Assembly (NCBI GenBank): GCA_001823315.1
Contig: MHUC01000009.1
Location: 1-7,221, forward strand
DNA from: Candidatus Wildermuthbacteria bacterium RIFCSPHIGHO2_12_FULL_40_12
GTDB lineage: Bacteria > Patescibacteriota > Minisyncoccia > Minisyncoccales > 2-12-FULL-40-12
Direction: 5' to 3'
DNA: 7,221 bases
Both the position numbers and the translations under genes were made by a program. The notes below the pieces were generated by a model that saw nothing but the letters and a program-made list of their open reading frames with translations, was not told the DNA's origin and did not search any database. Position 1 is the first letter of the stretch. The number at the start of each line of letters is the position of its first letter. Of the stretch, positions 1 to 6,131 are shown piece after piece.

Positions 1-359
1 AACGTGGTTTTATCAATAGACCCCTCGGTGTCCTCAATCTGTACTCCAAGATCCTGGATGACAAGATTGCTTTTTTTTATTTGGAGATCCAATTGACCAA
101 TCTTCTTTTTCATTACGGAGACTTGGTTTTGGAGTGTATTCTTCTGCTGCTGGGTTATCGTAATGTCTTTTTCGTACTGGACAATCTTGGACTCTAATTC
201 TGCCAACTCTTTTTCAAGAACAGATTTCTCGTCTTGTGGAGATATCTGGGCAAAACCTGAATGTGAACTAAAAAGGAAAAACGCAAAAGCAAAAATAATA
301 ATCAAAAAATAAAAGCTACTTTTGAGATTGACTCTTGTTTCCGTTTTATCCTCTTTCAT
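1..359 (-). CDS. Secreted or anchored coiled-coil protein, N-terminus only (possible M23/EnvC-like peptidoglycan hydrolase factor)
   Basis: This is the first 119 codons of a gene that runs off the left edge of the window. The ATG at 359-357 follows the bL25 stop by 9 bases. A short charged N-terminus is followed by a hydrophobic stretch at residues 15-31 and a plausible signal peptidase site after Gly-Phe-Ala at residues 35-37. From about residue 43 to the edge the protein is a heptad-rich, Lys/Glu/Gln-rich helix with regular Leu/Ile positions, which reads as a long coiled coil. Secreted proteins with this architecture are often EnvC/CwlO/PcsB-like factors or M23 peptidases that act on peptidoglycan at division, with the catalytic domain at the C-terminus. 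That domain is outside the window, so the function is inferred from architecture only. Other coiled-coil envelope proteins remain possible. No Shine-Dalgarno motif is visible upstream. Confidence 0.75.
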   Translation of the reverse strand, partial: MKEDKTETRVNLKSSFYFLIIIFAFAFFLFSSHSGFAQISPQDEKSVLEKELAELESKIVQYEKDITITQQQKNTLQNQVSVMKKKIGQLDLQIKKSNLVIQDLGVQIEDTEGSIDKTT

Positions 360-368
360 TTTTAGTTT

Positions 369-1046
369 TTACTTTTCTTCGGTCGCTTCTTCCTCTCTTT
401 CCTTTTTCTCCTTTTCAACCTTAGCCACCTCTTCCACTTTTTCCTCGATTGGTTTCTCTAATTCTTCTTCCACTTTTTCCAAGGGAGCTACCAAAGCAAC
501 GATTTCTTCTGGGTCTTTCTGTATTTTTACATCTTTTGGCAACGGCAAATCCTTTACTAAAATGCGGTCTTCAAAGGTTTTGAGATTGTCTGTCTGTACT
601 ATTATCTCTTTTGGCAAGTTGGTTGGCAGGGCCTTAACTTCAATTTCGGTGATGTTTTTTATCAACGTGCCTCCAAGCTCTTTGATTGCCGGCGCCTCTC
701 CTTCAAAAACGATGGGTACCGCCACTTCAATTTCCTCACCCATCCTTGGCTGATAAAAATCAATGTGCATTAGGTCACCGGTCAAGGGATCTTTTTCTGT
801 GTTATGGATTAAAACTAAAAAATTTTCTGTCTTTTTGTCTGCTTCCTCATGTTGGACGCCAAGAGAAATCAAAGAACTCTCGCCAGCTTCTTTGTAGGTT
901 TTACTGAAATCTTTATTGTTGACCTCCAGCAATATAAAATCTTTAATCTCCGGACCATACAAAATCGCCGGAATCAACCCGTCTACTCTAAGGTCTTTCA
1001 CTTTTTTACCGAAAGTTTTACGAATTTTAGAATGGATAATTAACAT
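369..1046 (-). CDS. rplY: 50S ribosomal protein bL25, long Ctc/TL5 form
   Basis: This 225-residue protein matches the two-domain Ctc/TL5 form of bL25, which binds 5S rRNA in the large subunit central protuberance. Residues 1-97 are the 5S-binding domain, with the family pattern of Arg/Lys-rich strand, Gly-Lys, then DGLIPAILYG at 22-31 and DPLTGDLMHIDFYQ at 86-99. Residues about 100-190 are the beta-rich C-terminal domain, including the GEEIEVAVPIVFEGEAPAIKE stretch split over 103-123 and VKALPTNLPKEI at 137-148. Residues 190-225 are an almost pure Lys/Glu/Val/Ala tail, likely disordered or a charged helix. The ATG at 1046 gives the expected N-terminus of the family. It lies 19 bases after the upstream small gene and 9 bases before the next, so co-transcription is likely. 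No clear ribosome binding site is visible. Confidence 0.95.
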   Translation of the reverse strand: MLIIHSKIRKTFGKKVKDLRVDGLIPAILYGPEIKDFILLEVNNKDFSKTYKEAGESSLISLGVQHEEADKKTENFLVLIHNTEKDPLTGDLMHIDFYQPRMGEEIEVAVPIVFEGEAPAIKELGGTLIKNITEIEVKALPTNLPKEIIVQTDNLKTFEDRILVKDLPLPKDVKIQKDPEEIVALVAPLEKVEEELEKPIEEKVEEVAKVEKEKKEREEEATEEK

Positions 1047-1065
1047 TGACGATTATGGTTCTTGA

Positions 1066-1509
1066 TTATTCTGATTTGATTTGGAATTCGTTTGAATAAA
1101 ATAAAATGTCGGCCCTAAAAACATCTCCTTCTCTACAACCAACGCAAGCAGGAATCTGCAAACGGTGTTTTCCGTTAGAAACGTTGGGCAAGGTGAGCTC
1201 GAAAGATTTGCTGCTGAACTTGACGATATTGTATCCATTGCCGTTAAATTTCTGGCAATCAGTATAATGATAATTTTCCCATTGCCCATCTCCGTTATCT
1301 TTTTCTAAAAGATAAGGATAGCACAAGGAAAATCCTACGCTAGTTGCAAAATCATTCTTTATTATCAGCTTAAGATTCTCGCTCGGATCGTAACTGTCTT
1401 TATCCGTTTCGATTATCAGACCCCTTTCTGTACGAATGCCTCTTTGAATAAAAAACCCTGCAACAATCACTACCAAAACCAAAATTATAACTATAATCCA
1501 CTTTGACAT
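1066..1509 (-). CDS. Small membrane-anchored protein with an extracytoplasmic beta-sandwich-like domain, function unknown
   Basis: I do not recognise this 147-residue protein. Residues 4-23 form one strongly hydrophobic helix after a Met-Ser-Lys start, so it is probably an N-terminal anchor with the rest outside the cytoplasm. There is no lipobox Cys. Residues 31-147 have alternating hydrophobic beta strands. The segment TDKDSYDPSENLKLIIKN at 35-52 resembles the first strands of bacterial Ig-like or BsuPI-type domains, in which 'Y-x-P-G/S-E-x-L-x-L' opens the fold. Four cysteines (63, 85, 122, 125) could form two disulfides, the last pair in the ACVGC turn. The start is supported by the anchor helix beginning at once. 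It lies 24 bases after the aldolase stop and 19 before bL25. The Ig-like assignment is inference from pattern only. Confidence 0.8.
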   Translation of the reverse strand: MSKWIIVIILVLVVIVAGFFIQRGIRTERGLIIETDKDSYDPSENLKLIIKNDFATSVGFSLCYPYLLEKDNGDGQWENYHYTDCQKFNGNGYNIVKFSSKSFELTLPNVSNGKHRLQIPACVGCREGDVFRADILFYSNEFQIKSE

Positions 1510-1524
1510 TTTAACAGTATTTCT

Positions 1525-1553
1525 AATATATACTTATTTTTGCTGTTCGTAAA
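1525..1553 (-). promoter_or_regulatory. Weak sigma70-like promoter candidate ahead of the small membrane protein gene
   Basis: Read on the minus strand, TTTACG at 1553-1548 (4 of 6 to the -35 consensus) is separated by 17 bases from TATATT at 1530-1525 (5 of 6 to the -10 consensus). It overlaps the last codons of the aldolase gene. Transcription would begin near 1518 and leave a leader of only about 8 bases before the ATG at 1509. Such matches arise easily in AT-rich DNA, so this is only a candidate. Confidence 0.22.
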
Positions 1554-2457
1554 GAGAGAAGGCGTCTTGAGAGCTCTTTCCGTCAAAAGTTATTGCCGAT
1601 ATTGCATTACACATTGCCACCGCCTCTTTTAATCCTTTCTGATGGATATTTCTCCCGGTGGCATTACCGGATGTGCCAACTTGAATTTGAGCATAAAGCC
1701 GTTCAAGAAAGACCCTTACGTCAGTTGAAGACCCACCAGCGCAAATCACCTTCGTCCTCCCCGCCGCCCTTACCGCCTGTTCTAAAAGTTCTGGCTTATC
1801 TTCTCCATTAATCTTTGGCGGATTGATTTTCACGAAATCCGTACCCAAGCAAGCTCCTACGCCAGCGGCTCCGGCAATCAAATGCGAGTCTTTTTCATCT
1901 TGAACTGCTTTACCCCTTGGATACATCCAAAGAACCGTTATAAGTCCATTTTTGTGCGCATCATGAATCATCTTAGCAGCTCCTCTTATCATTTCCGCTT
2001 CACATTCACTACCCAAATAAACCGTGTAGCCAACGCCGACTATTTTTAAGCCAGAATTCTTTTGGAAATCTAATACTTCTTCAACAGTCCATATATTAGG
2101 ACTATTTGGATCTTTTTGTTCTGTTTTTACTAAATTACTCTTGGAATTCAACTTCGTCAAATACCTCACATTTCTATAATCCTGACCATACCTCGCAATG
2201 AGACCTAATTGTGTCGCAAATATGCCAATTCTTGCCTTACTTGCTATCTGAAATAAATGTTCTGGAGTTGAATCATCCAGATGAATATCTTCGCCAAAAA
2301 AATCTTTATTTAAATGTTCTATTTTCTGATCTCCGGCAAACAACATCAATCTTCCAGTCTGCTGGGTTGCTGCTAAATAATTATCCACATATTTAGCCCT
2401 TAATGCTGATGGAACATCTAATGGAACTTTTATATCTCTTTTGTTTATTTTTGTCAT
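1534..2457 (-). CDS. fbaB: Class I fructose-bisphosphate aldolase, DhnA/archaeal type
   Basis: This 307-residue protein belongs to the DeoC/LacD-like TIM-barrel aldolases of the DhnA (archaeal class I FBA) family. These interconvert fructose 1,6-bisphosphate with DHAP and glyceraldehyde 3-phosphate through a Schiff-base lysine, without a metal. Visible landmarks are GDQKIEH at 42-48 (first active-site strand), MYPRG at 178-182, DFVKINPP at 207-214 with the probable Schiff-base Lys210, GGSS at 241-244 and GNATGRNIHQ at 264-273 (phosphate-binding end of the barrel). The length is within the family range. The ATG at 2457 is preceded only by a weak AAAG. The gene follows fbp after a 140-base gap occupied by a palindromic element, and FBPase is its direct metabolic partner. 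A related aldolase specificity (for example 2-amino-3,7-dideoxy-heptulosonate synthase) is possible, but the fbp neighbour favours FBA. Confidence 0.9.
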   Translation of the reverse strand: MTKINKRDIKVPLDVPSALRAKYVDNYLAATQQTGRLMLFAGDQKIEHLNKDFFGEDIHLDDSTPEHLFQIASKARIGIFATQLGLIARYGQDYRNVRYLTKLNSKSNLVKTEQKDPNSPNIWTVEEVLDFQKNSGLKIVGVGYTVYLGSECEAEMIRGAAKMIHDAHKNGLITVLWMYPRGKAVQDEKDSHLIAGAAGVGACLGTDFVKINPPKINGEDKPELLEQAVRAAGRTKVICAGGSSTDVRVFLERLYAQIQVGTSGNATGRNIHQKGLKEAVAMCNAISAITFDGKSSQDAFSLYEQQK

Positions 2458-2473
2458 AATATTCTTTAAGCAA

Positions 2474-2582
2474 TGGTTTTTGTTTCTGACGCAACCCGCA
2501 GAGGTTTTGCTCGGTCCAAAAACCTCGAGGACTTAGCTGGTTTGTCGTTGGAACAAACCAGCGGCGACAGAAATTAAAACCA
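2474..2582. repeat. Palindromic intergenic element A (closing stem plus two hairpins)
   Basis: The gap between fbp and the aldolase gene is mostly one nested palindrome. The outer arms 2474-2492 and 2564-2582 pair at 16 of 19 positions. Inside are a hairpin with 8-bp perfect arms (2501-2508 with 2519-2526, loop GCTCGGTCCA) and a hairpin with 10-bp perfect arms (2536-2545 with 2553-2562, loop CGTTGGA). Together they form a three-way-junction fold. No T tract follows either hairpin on the minus strand, so a simple intrinsic terminator is unlikely. It shares loop and junction motifs with element B upstream of fbp. It could be a structured RNA in the fbp-aldolase transcript or a palindromic repeat of mobile origin. 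Copy number elsewhere in the genome is unknown. Confidence 0.75.
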
Positions 2583-2597
2583 GGGCTTTTTAATACA

Positions 2598-3482
2598 TTA
2601 CGAATTTAAAAATTCTTCGGCTTTTTTAACTAAATCTTTATTTCCTATAAACAAGGGGGTTCTTTGATTAACTGACACAGGTTCAATATCAAGTATTGGT
2701 ATTTTTCCATTTGAAGAAGCTCCTCCTGCGGCTTCAATTATGAAGGACATAGGATTGGCTTCAAATAATAATCTAAGCTTTCCTTCGGGCTTACTTGTTA
2801 GGGCCGGATAAGCAAATACGCCGCCGTATTGTAGAACTTGGTTTAAGTCCCCAGTAAAAGAACCTCCATATCTCAACTTATACCCTTCTTGTTCCATCCA
2901 CTGAACAAATTTTTCCATATTGGGCATCCAATCCTTCCTTAATCCGCCAACGCTATAAAGCTCCCCTTTTTCTGGCAGTTTTATATTCTCTTCTTTTAAT
3001 AGAAATCCTTTTGAGGTGCTTAAAAACTCGTGGACTCCCTTGCCAACAGAATAAACCAACGTAATAACTGGGCCGTACAATAAATACATAGCTGCTACTT
3101 GTTTTCTACCCTCAACTGGCAAGTTATCTTTATAAATGCCGAATATGGTACCAACCATATTGTTGCTTTCTATATTTGAAGAGCCGTCAAGCGGATCTAT
3201 TGTTACGCTAAACATAGCTCCATCTCTCAACTTAATAACATCTGGTTCTTCTTCAGACCCAAGCATTTTTACCATTTTGGTTGCATTTAACCTGCCTTTC
3301 AAAAAATCATTTGCCCACTTATCCAAAACCAATTGTTCTTCCCCAAACACGTTCTTGGTATCGGCCTTCCCCCTTCTTTTAGTAAACTCACTCCTTATAG
3401 GTTCCGCCATCTGGCTTATTTTAAATATCAAAGAGGCCACATCTTTTTCCGCTCCCTTTAAATGTTGCTGTAATGATTGCAT
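2598..3482 (-). CDS. fbp: Fructose-1,6-bisphosphatase, class I
   Basis: This 294-residue enzyme hydrolyses fructose 1,6-bisphosphate to fructose 6-phosphate, the committed step of gluconeogenesis. Metal ligands of class I FBPases are all visible: Glu77 and Glu78 in GSEEEP, Asp96 and Asp99 in TIDPLDGSSNIESN (94-107), and Glu241 in KLRLLFEANPMSF (235-247). The substrate-binding RYGGSFTGDLNQVL at 204-217 and Tyr225 in AYPA also match. It is shorter than the usual 330 or so residues. The N-terminal segment that carries the AMP-binding motif in the E. coli and mammalian enzymes is truncated or replaced, and the Lys-Tyr pair before the catalytic Asp is Met90-Phe91 here. AMP inhibition may therefore be absent (inference). 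The ATG at 3482 has no Shine-Dalgarno motif. The gene sits between ppsA and the aldolase, each separated by a palindromic element. Confidence 0.95.
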   Translation of the reverse strand: MQSLQQHLKGAEKDVASLIFKISQMAEPIRSEFTKRRGKADTKNVFGEEQLVLDKWANDFLKGRLNATKMVKMLGSEEEPDVIKLRDGAMFSVTIDPLDGSSNIESNNMVGTIFGIYKDNLPVEGRKQVAAMYLLYGPVITLVYSVGKGVHEFLSTSKGFLLKEENIKLPEKGELYSVGGLRKDWMPNMEKFVQWMEQEGYKLRYGGSFTGDLNQVLQYGGVFAYPALTSKPEGKLRLLFEANPMSFIIEAAGGASSNGKIPILDIEPVSVNQRTPLFIGNKDLVKKAEEFLNS

Positions 3483-3499
3483 ATACTTTGGTTTATAAG

Positions 3500-3686
3500 A
3501 TTAAAGCTATTTGCAATTTTCGCTAAGAAGAGTGAAGAGCTGATTTTGCGGAGCACCCGGAGACAAGTTAGCTTGGTTCCGCCGAAAGCGGATAACTTGT
3601 CGAGGAATGAGTGAGCGAATCGCTGGAAATGAGCGCAGCGACTCCGCAGAATCAGAATCCGAACAACTATAAATAATAGCTTTAAT
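3500..3686. repeat. Palindromic intergenic element B with 12-bp inverted ends
   Basis: Most of the 244-base gap between ppsA and fbp is a nested palindrome. The ends ATTAAAGCTATT (3500-3511) and AATAGCTTTAAT (3675-3686) are perfect inverted repeats. Further in, CTGATTTTGCGGAG (3540-3553) pairs with CTCCGCAGAATCAG (3642-3655) at 13 of 14 positions, the exception being a T/G wobble. A hairpin has 9-bp perfect arms (3562-3570 with 3593-3601), a 7-base bulge GCTTGGT, and an inner 5-bp stem (3578-3582 with 3588-3592) closed by CGAAA. The section 3602-3641 is rich in GAGCG/CGCT words and can pair weakly with itself in several registers. No clear target-site duplication flanks the inverted ends. If the promoter candidate just upstream is real, the whole element would lie in the fbp leader RNA. 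Confidence 0.75.
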
Positions 3687-3697
3687 TCCTAATATTT

Positions 3698-3725
3698 ATT
3701 ATATCAATATCGATGCCTTAGTTAA
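3698..3725 (-). promoter_or_regulatory. Extended -10 promoter candidate for fbp
   Basis: On the minus strand, TGATATAAT at 3706-3698 is a perfect TATAAT with the TGn extended -10 motif. TTAACT at 3725-3720 is a 4 of 6 match to the -35 box with 16-base spacing. It lies just after the ppsA stop codon and before element B, where a promoter for a separate fbp transcript would be expected. Initiation near 3691 would give a leader of about 210 bases containing all of element B. This is motif evidence only. Confidence 0.4.
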
Positions 3726-3726
3726 A

Positions 3727-6129
3727 TTATCTCTTGCCCTTGGCTAAAGTCAAAATTGTCTTAATCACCGAATCCGCATTTAACGATATTGACTCAATCC
3801 CCTCTTTGACTAAAAATTCGGCGAATTCCGGAAAGATTGACGGCGCCTCGCCGCAAATCCCGCAATATTTCTTTCTTTTATTGCACTTGGCAATAACCGT
3901 CTTTATCATTTCTTTCACGGCTTCATTTCTCTCGTCGCCCTCTCCTGCTATTTTGGCAGAATCCCTATCAATCCCCAGAACAAGCTGGGTTAGATCATTA
4001 GAACCGATACTCATTCCGTCAAAAATATCCAAAAATTTATCAGCCAGAATAACATTTGACGGAATCTCGCACATTACAATAATTTTTAAACCGCTTTTCT
4101 TCTGCTCTAAACCATTTTTCTTCAATAATGCCAAGACCTTCTTTCCCTCTTCAACTGTTCGGCAAAACGGAACCATTATCCAGATATTTTTCAGCCCAAA
4201 AACATCTCGCGCTCTTTTGATTGCTTGGCATTCCATTTTAAAGGCGGGCCTGAACTGGGGATCGGCATACCGCGAAGCGCCTCGCCAACCAATCATTGGA
4301 TTGCTTTCTTGTTGTTCGTATAATTCTCCTCCAATAAGATTATTGTATTCATTACTCTTTAAATCAGACATTCTTAAGATAACGGGCTTGGGATAAAAAG
4401 CTGCCGCAATTTGAGAAATTCCTTCCGACAACTCATCAACGAAAAACTCTTTCTTGTTTTTATATCCGATTGTATTGTTTTCGATTTCTCTTTTTACTTT
4501 TCTGTTTTTAATTTTGTTAAAATGGTAAAGCGCTAATGGGTGAATTTTAATTTTTTCCGCCAAAATAAACTCCACCCTTGCCAAGCCAACTCCCGCCACC
4601 GGCAAGAATGACGATTTAAATGCCGTATCTGGAGCTCCGATATTCAACATTATCTTGGTTTTTAATTTAGGAATATTTTTGAGGTTGTACTTCTTGATTT
4701 TGAAAGGAATTTTTCCCGAAAATATCTTGCCTTCCAACCCTTGACTGCAATCAACTGTCACCAATTGAGAATTTTTTAAAACTTTGGTCGCCGTATCTGT
4801 TCCTACGATGGCCGGCACCCCTAATTCCCGGCTAATTATCGCCGCATGGCAGGTTTTCCCGCCTTCATCCGTCACAATAGCCGAAGCTATTCTCATCGCT
4901 GGCACCCAATCGGGATCTGTCATCTTGGTCACCAAAACCTCTCCCTTCTGAAATTGGTTGATTTGGGAAACATTATTAATGACCCGCACCTTACCCTGAC
5001 CGATTTTGTTACCAACGGCAATACCATTTAAAATCGGGGCCTTTTTAGTGCTTAAGCGATATTCTCGATAAACTCTTGCGGTCTGGAACGAATGAATAGT
5101 TTCCGGCCTGGATTGCGTAATAAAAAGTTCTCCCGTTTTTCCGTCTTTTGCCCACTCAATATCTTGAGGCGCTCCATAATGTTTTTCTATCAAGCAAGCC
5201 CATTGAGCTAATTGAAGCACCTCTTCTTCGGTTATAGAAAATTTATCTTGTTGGTTTTTGGAAACGCTAACTTCTTTTAATCCGTCATTTTCACCGTAGA
5301 TAAATTTCTTCTCTTTCCTGCCTAAATTCTTTGCAATAACAGATTTAAATCCTTGTTTGAGTCCAGGTTTAAAAACATAAAATTCATCCGGCGTTACTTT
5401 CCCCTTAACAATCATTTCCCCCACCCCCCAGATTGAACTTACCAAAACAACGTTCTGAAACCCGGTCTCGGTATCCAAAGTAAACATTATGCCCGAAGAA
5501 CCCAAATCGGACCTCACCATCCTTTGAATCCCAATGGAAAGAGCGAATTTTAAATGGGATACTTTTTTTTCGTCTCGATAGGCAATCACTCTATCGCCAA
5601 ATGAAGAAGCCAAACATTTTTTAATGGCGGACAATAGCTCTTTTTCTCCTTTAACATTAAGAAAGGTCTCAAATTGCCCGGCAAAAGAAGTTTTTGGGGA
5701 ATCTTCAGCAATACCCGAAGACCTCACGGCCACGCTTATATTTTTTCCATATTTTTTTTCTAATAATCTATAATCCTGGATTATATCTCTCGCTAAATCC
5801 TCTGGTATTTTTGCGTTTAAAATAATAGAGCGAGCTTTCTTTCCAACTTGTTGCAAACTGTTAATACTTTGTGGGTCGTAATTTTGCAGAATGCTTTTTA
5901 ATTTTTTACCGAGATTATTTGCTTTAATAAAATACCAATACGCTTTAGCAGTAAAAGCAAATCCGTCAGGAACATTTATTAGTTCAGTTTTTCGTTTTTC
6001 GTTTTTGGTTTTTGGTTTAGCGAAGCGATTAAACATTTCCCCCAAAGAAGCATTCTTTCCGCCAACCAAAGAAACATCTCTGGCCGAAATGTCTCTATAC
6101 CATAAAATATACTTATTTTTATAACTCAT
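3727..6129 (-). CDS. ppsA: Phosphoenolpyruvate synthase (pyruvate, water dikinase)
   Basis: This 800-residue enzyme converts pyruvate, ATP and water to PEP, AMP and phosphate, the entry step of gluconeogenesis from pyruvate. The domains are in the usual order. The N-terminal ATP-grasp part has VGGKNASLGEM at 22-32, VAVRSSGIAEDSPKTSFAGQ at 133-152, and PQDIEWA and ITQSRPET at 321-344. The swivelling phosphohistidine domain has the catalytic His428 in GGKTCHAAIISRELG (423-437). The C-terminal PEP/pyruvate TIM barrel has GVGLARVEF (513-521), NPMIGWRGASRY (610-621), CEIPSN (687-692), SIGSNDLTQL (707-716) and YCGICGEAPS (755-764) with its conserved Cys. The length matches the roughly 790-residue norm, plus about 10 extra residues near 36-49 from a tandem repeat. 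The ATG lies 2 bases after the acs stop, so the two are almost certainly co-transcribed and probably translationally coupled. No Shine-Dalgarno motif is visible. Confidence 0.97.
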   Translation of the reverse strand: MSYKNKYILWYRDISARDVSLVGGKNASLGEMFNRFAKPKTKNEKRKTELINVPDGFAFTAKAYWYFIKANNLGKKLKSILQNYDPQSINSLQQVGKKARSIILNAKIPEDLARDIIQDYRLLEKKYGKNISVAVRSSGIAEDSPKTSFAGQFETFLNVKGEKELLSAIKKCLASSFGDRVIAYRDEKKVSHLKFALSIGIQRMVRSDLGSSGIMFTLDTETGFQNVVLVSSIWGVGEMIVKGKVTPDEFYVFKPGLKQGFKSVIAKNLGRKEKKFIYGENDGLKEVSVSKNQQDKFSITEEEVLQLAQWACLIEKHYGAPQDIEWAKDGKTGELFITQSRPETIHSFQTARVYREYRLSTKKAPILNGIAVGNKIGQGKVRVINNVSQINQFQKGEVLVTKMTDPDWVPAMRIASAIVTDEGGKTCHAAIISRELGVPAIVGTDTATKVLKNSQLVTVDCSQGLEGKIFSGKIPFKIKKYNLKNIPKLKTKIMLNIGAPDTAFKSSFLPVAGVGLARVEFILAEKIKIHPLALYHFNKIKNRKVKREIENNTIGYKNKKEFFVDELSEGISQIAAAFYPKPVILRMSDLKSNEYNNLIGGELYEQQESNPMIGWRGASRYADPQFRPAFKMECQAIKRARDVFGLKNIWIMVPFCRTVEEGKKVLALLKKNGLEQKKSGLKIIVMCEIPSNVILADKFLDIFDGMSIGSNDLTQLVLGIDRDSAKIAGEGDERNEAVKEMIKTVIAKCNKRKKYCGICGEAPSIFPEFAEFLVKEGIESISLNADSVIKTILTLAKGKR
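5988..6022. repeat. Heptamer tandem repeat inside ppsA
   Basis: Five consecutive 7-base units read on the plus strand as TTTTTCG, TTTTTCG, TTTTTGG, TTTTTGG and a degenerate TTTAGCG. On the coding strand they encode a Lys/Thr/Asn/Glu-rich stretch around residues 36-49 of PpsA, between the GEM and VPDGF motifs. E. coli PpsA has about 10 fewer residues at this point, as I recall its sequence. The unit is not a multiple of three, yet the reading frame is kept across the whole insertion. Confidence 0.8.
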
Positions 6130-6131
6130 AA

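Noticed and set aside
322..753. A plus-strand open frame of 143 codons rich in Ser and Phe
   Set aside because: It is the reverse reading of the Lys/Glu-rich bL25 tail; its Ser/Phe composition comes from the complement of AAA/GAA codons.
1053..1289. A minus-strand 78-codon frame overlapping the small membrane protein gene
   Set aside because: It overlaps a more convincing gene with an anchor helix and domain pattern; this frame is low complexity with no features.
2501..2562. Intrinsic terminator after fbp
   Set aside because: The hairpins are perfect, but neither is followed by a T tract on the minus strand, and they lie inside a larger closed palindrome.
3136..3498. A plus-strand open frame of 120 codons opposite fbp
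   Set aside because: It is antisense to conserved FBPase motifs and has no independent coding evidence.
3540..3655. Known riboswitch or CRISPR repeat
   Set aside because: I see none of the core motifs of common riboswitches that I know (TPP, FMN, glycine, c-di-GMP, glmS), and there is no regularly spaced direct repeat.
3734..4396. A 220-codon open frame on the plus strand
   Set aside because: It lies wholly antisense to the well-conserved C-terminal barrel of ppsA and has no recognisable domain. It is a shadow of that gene.
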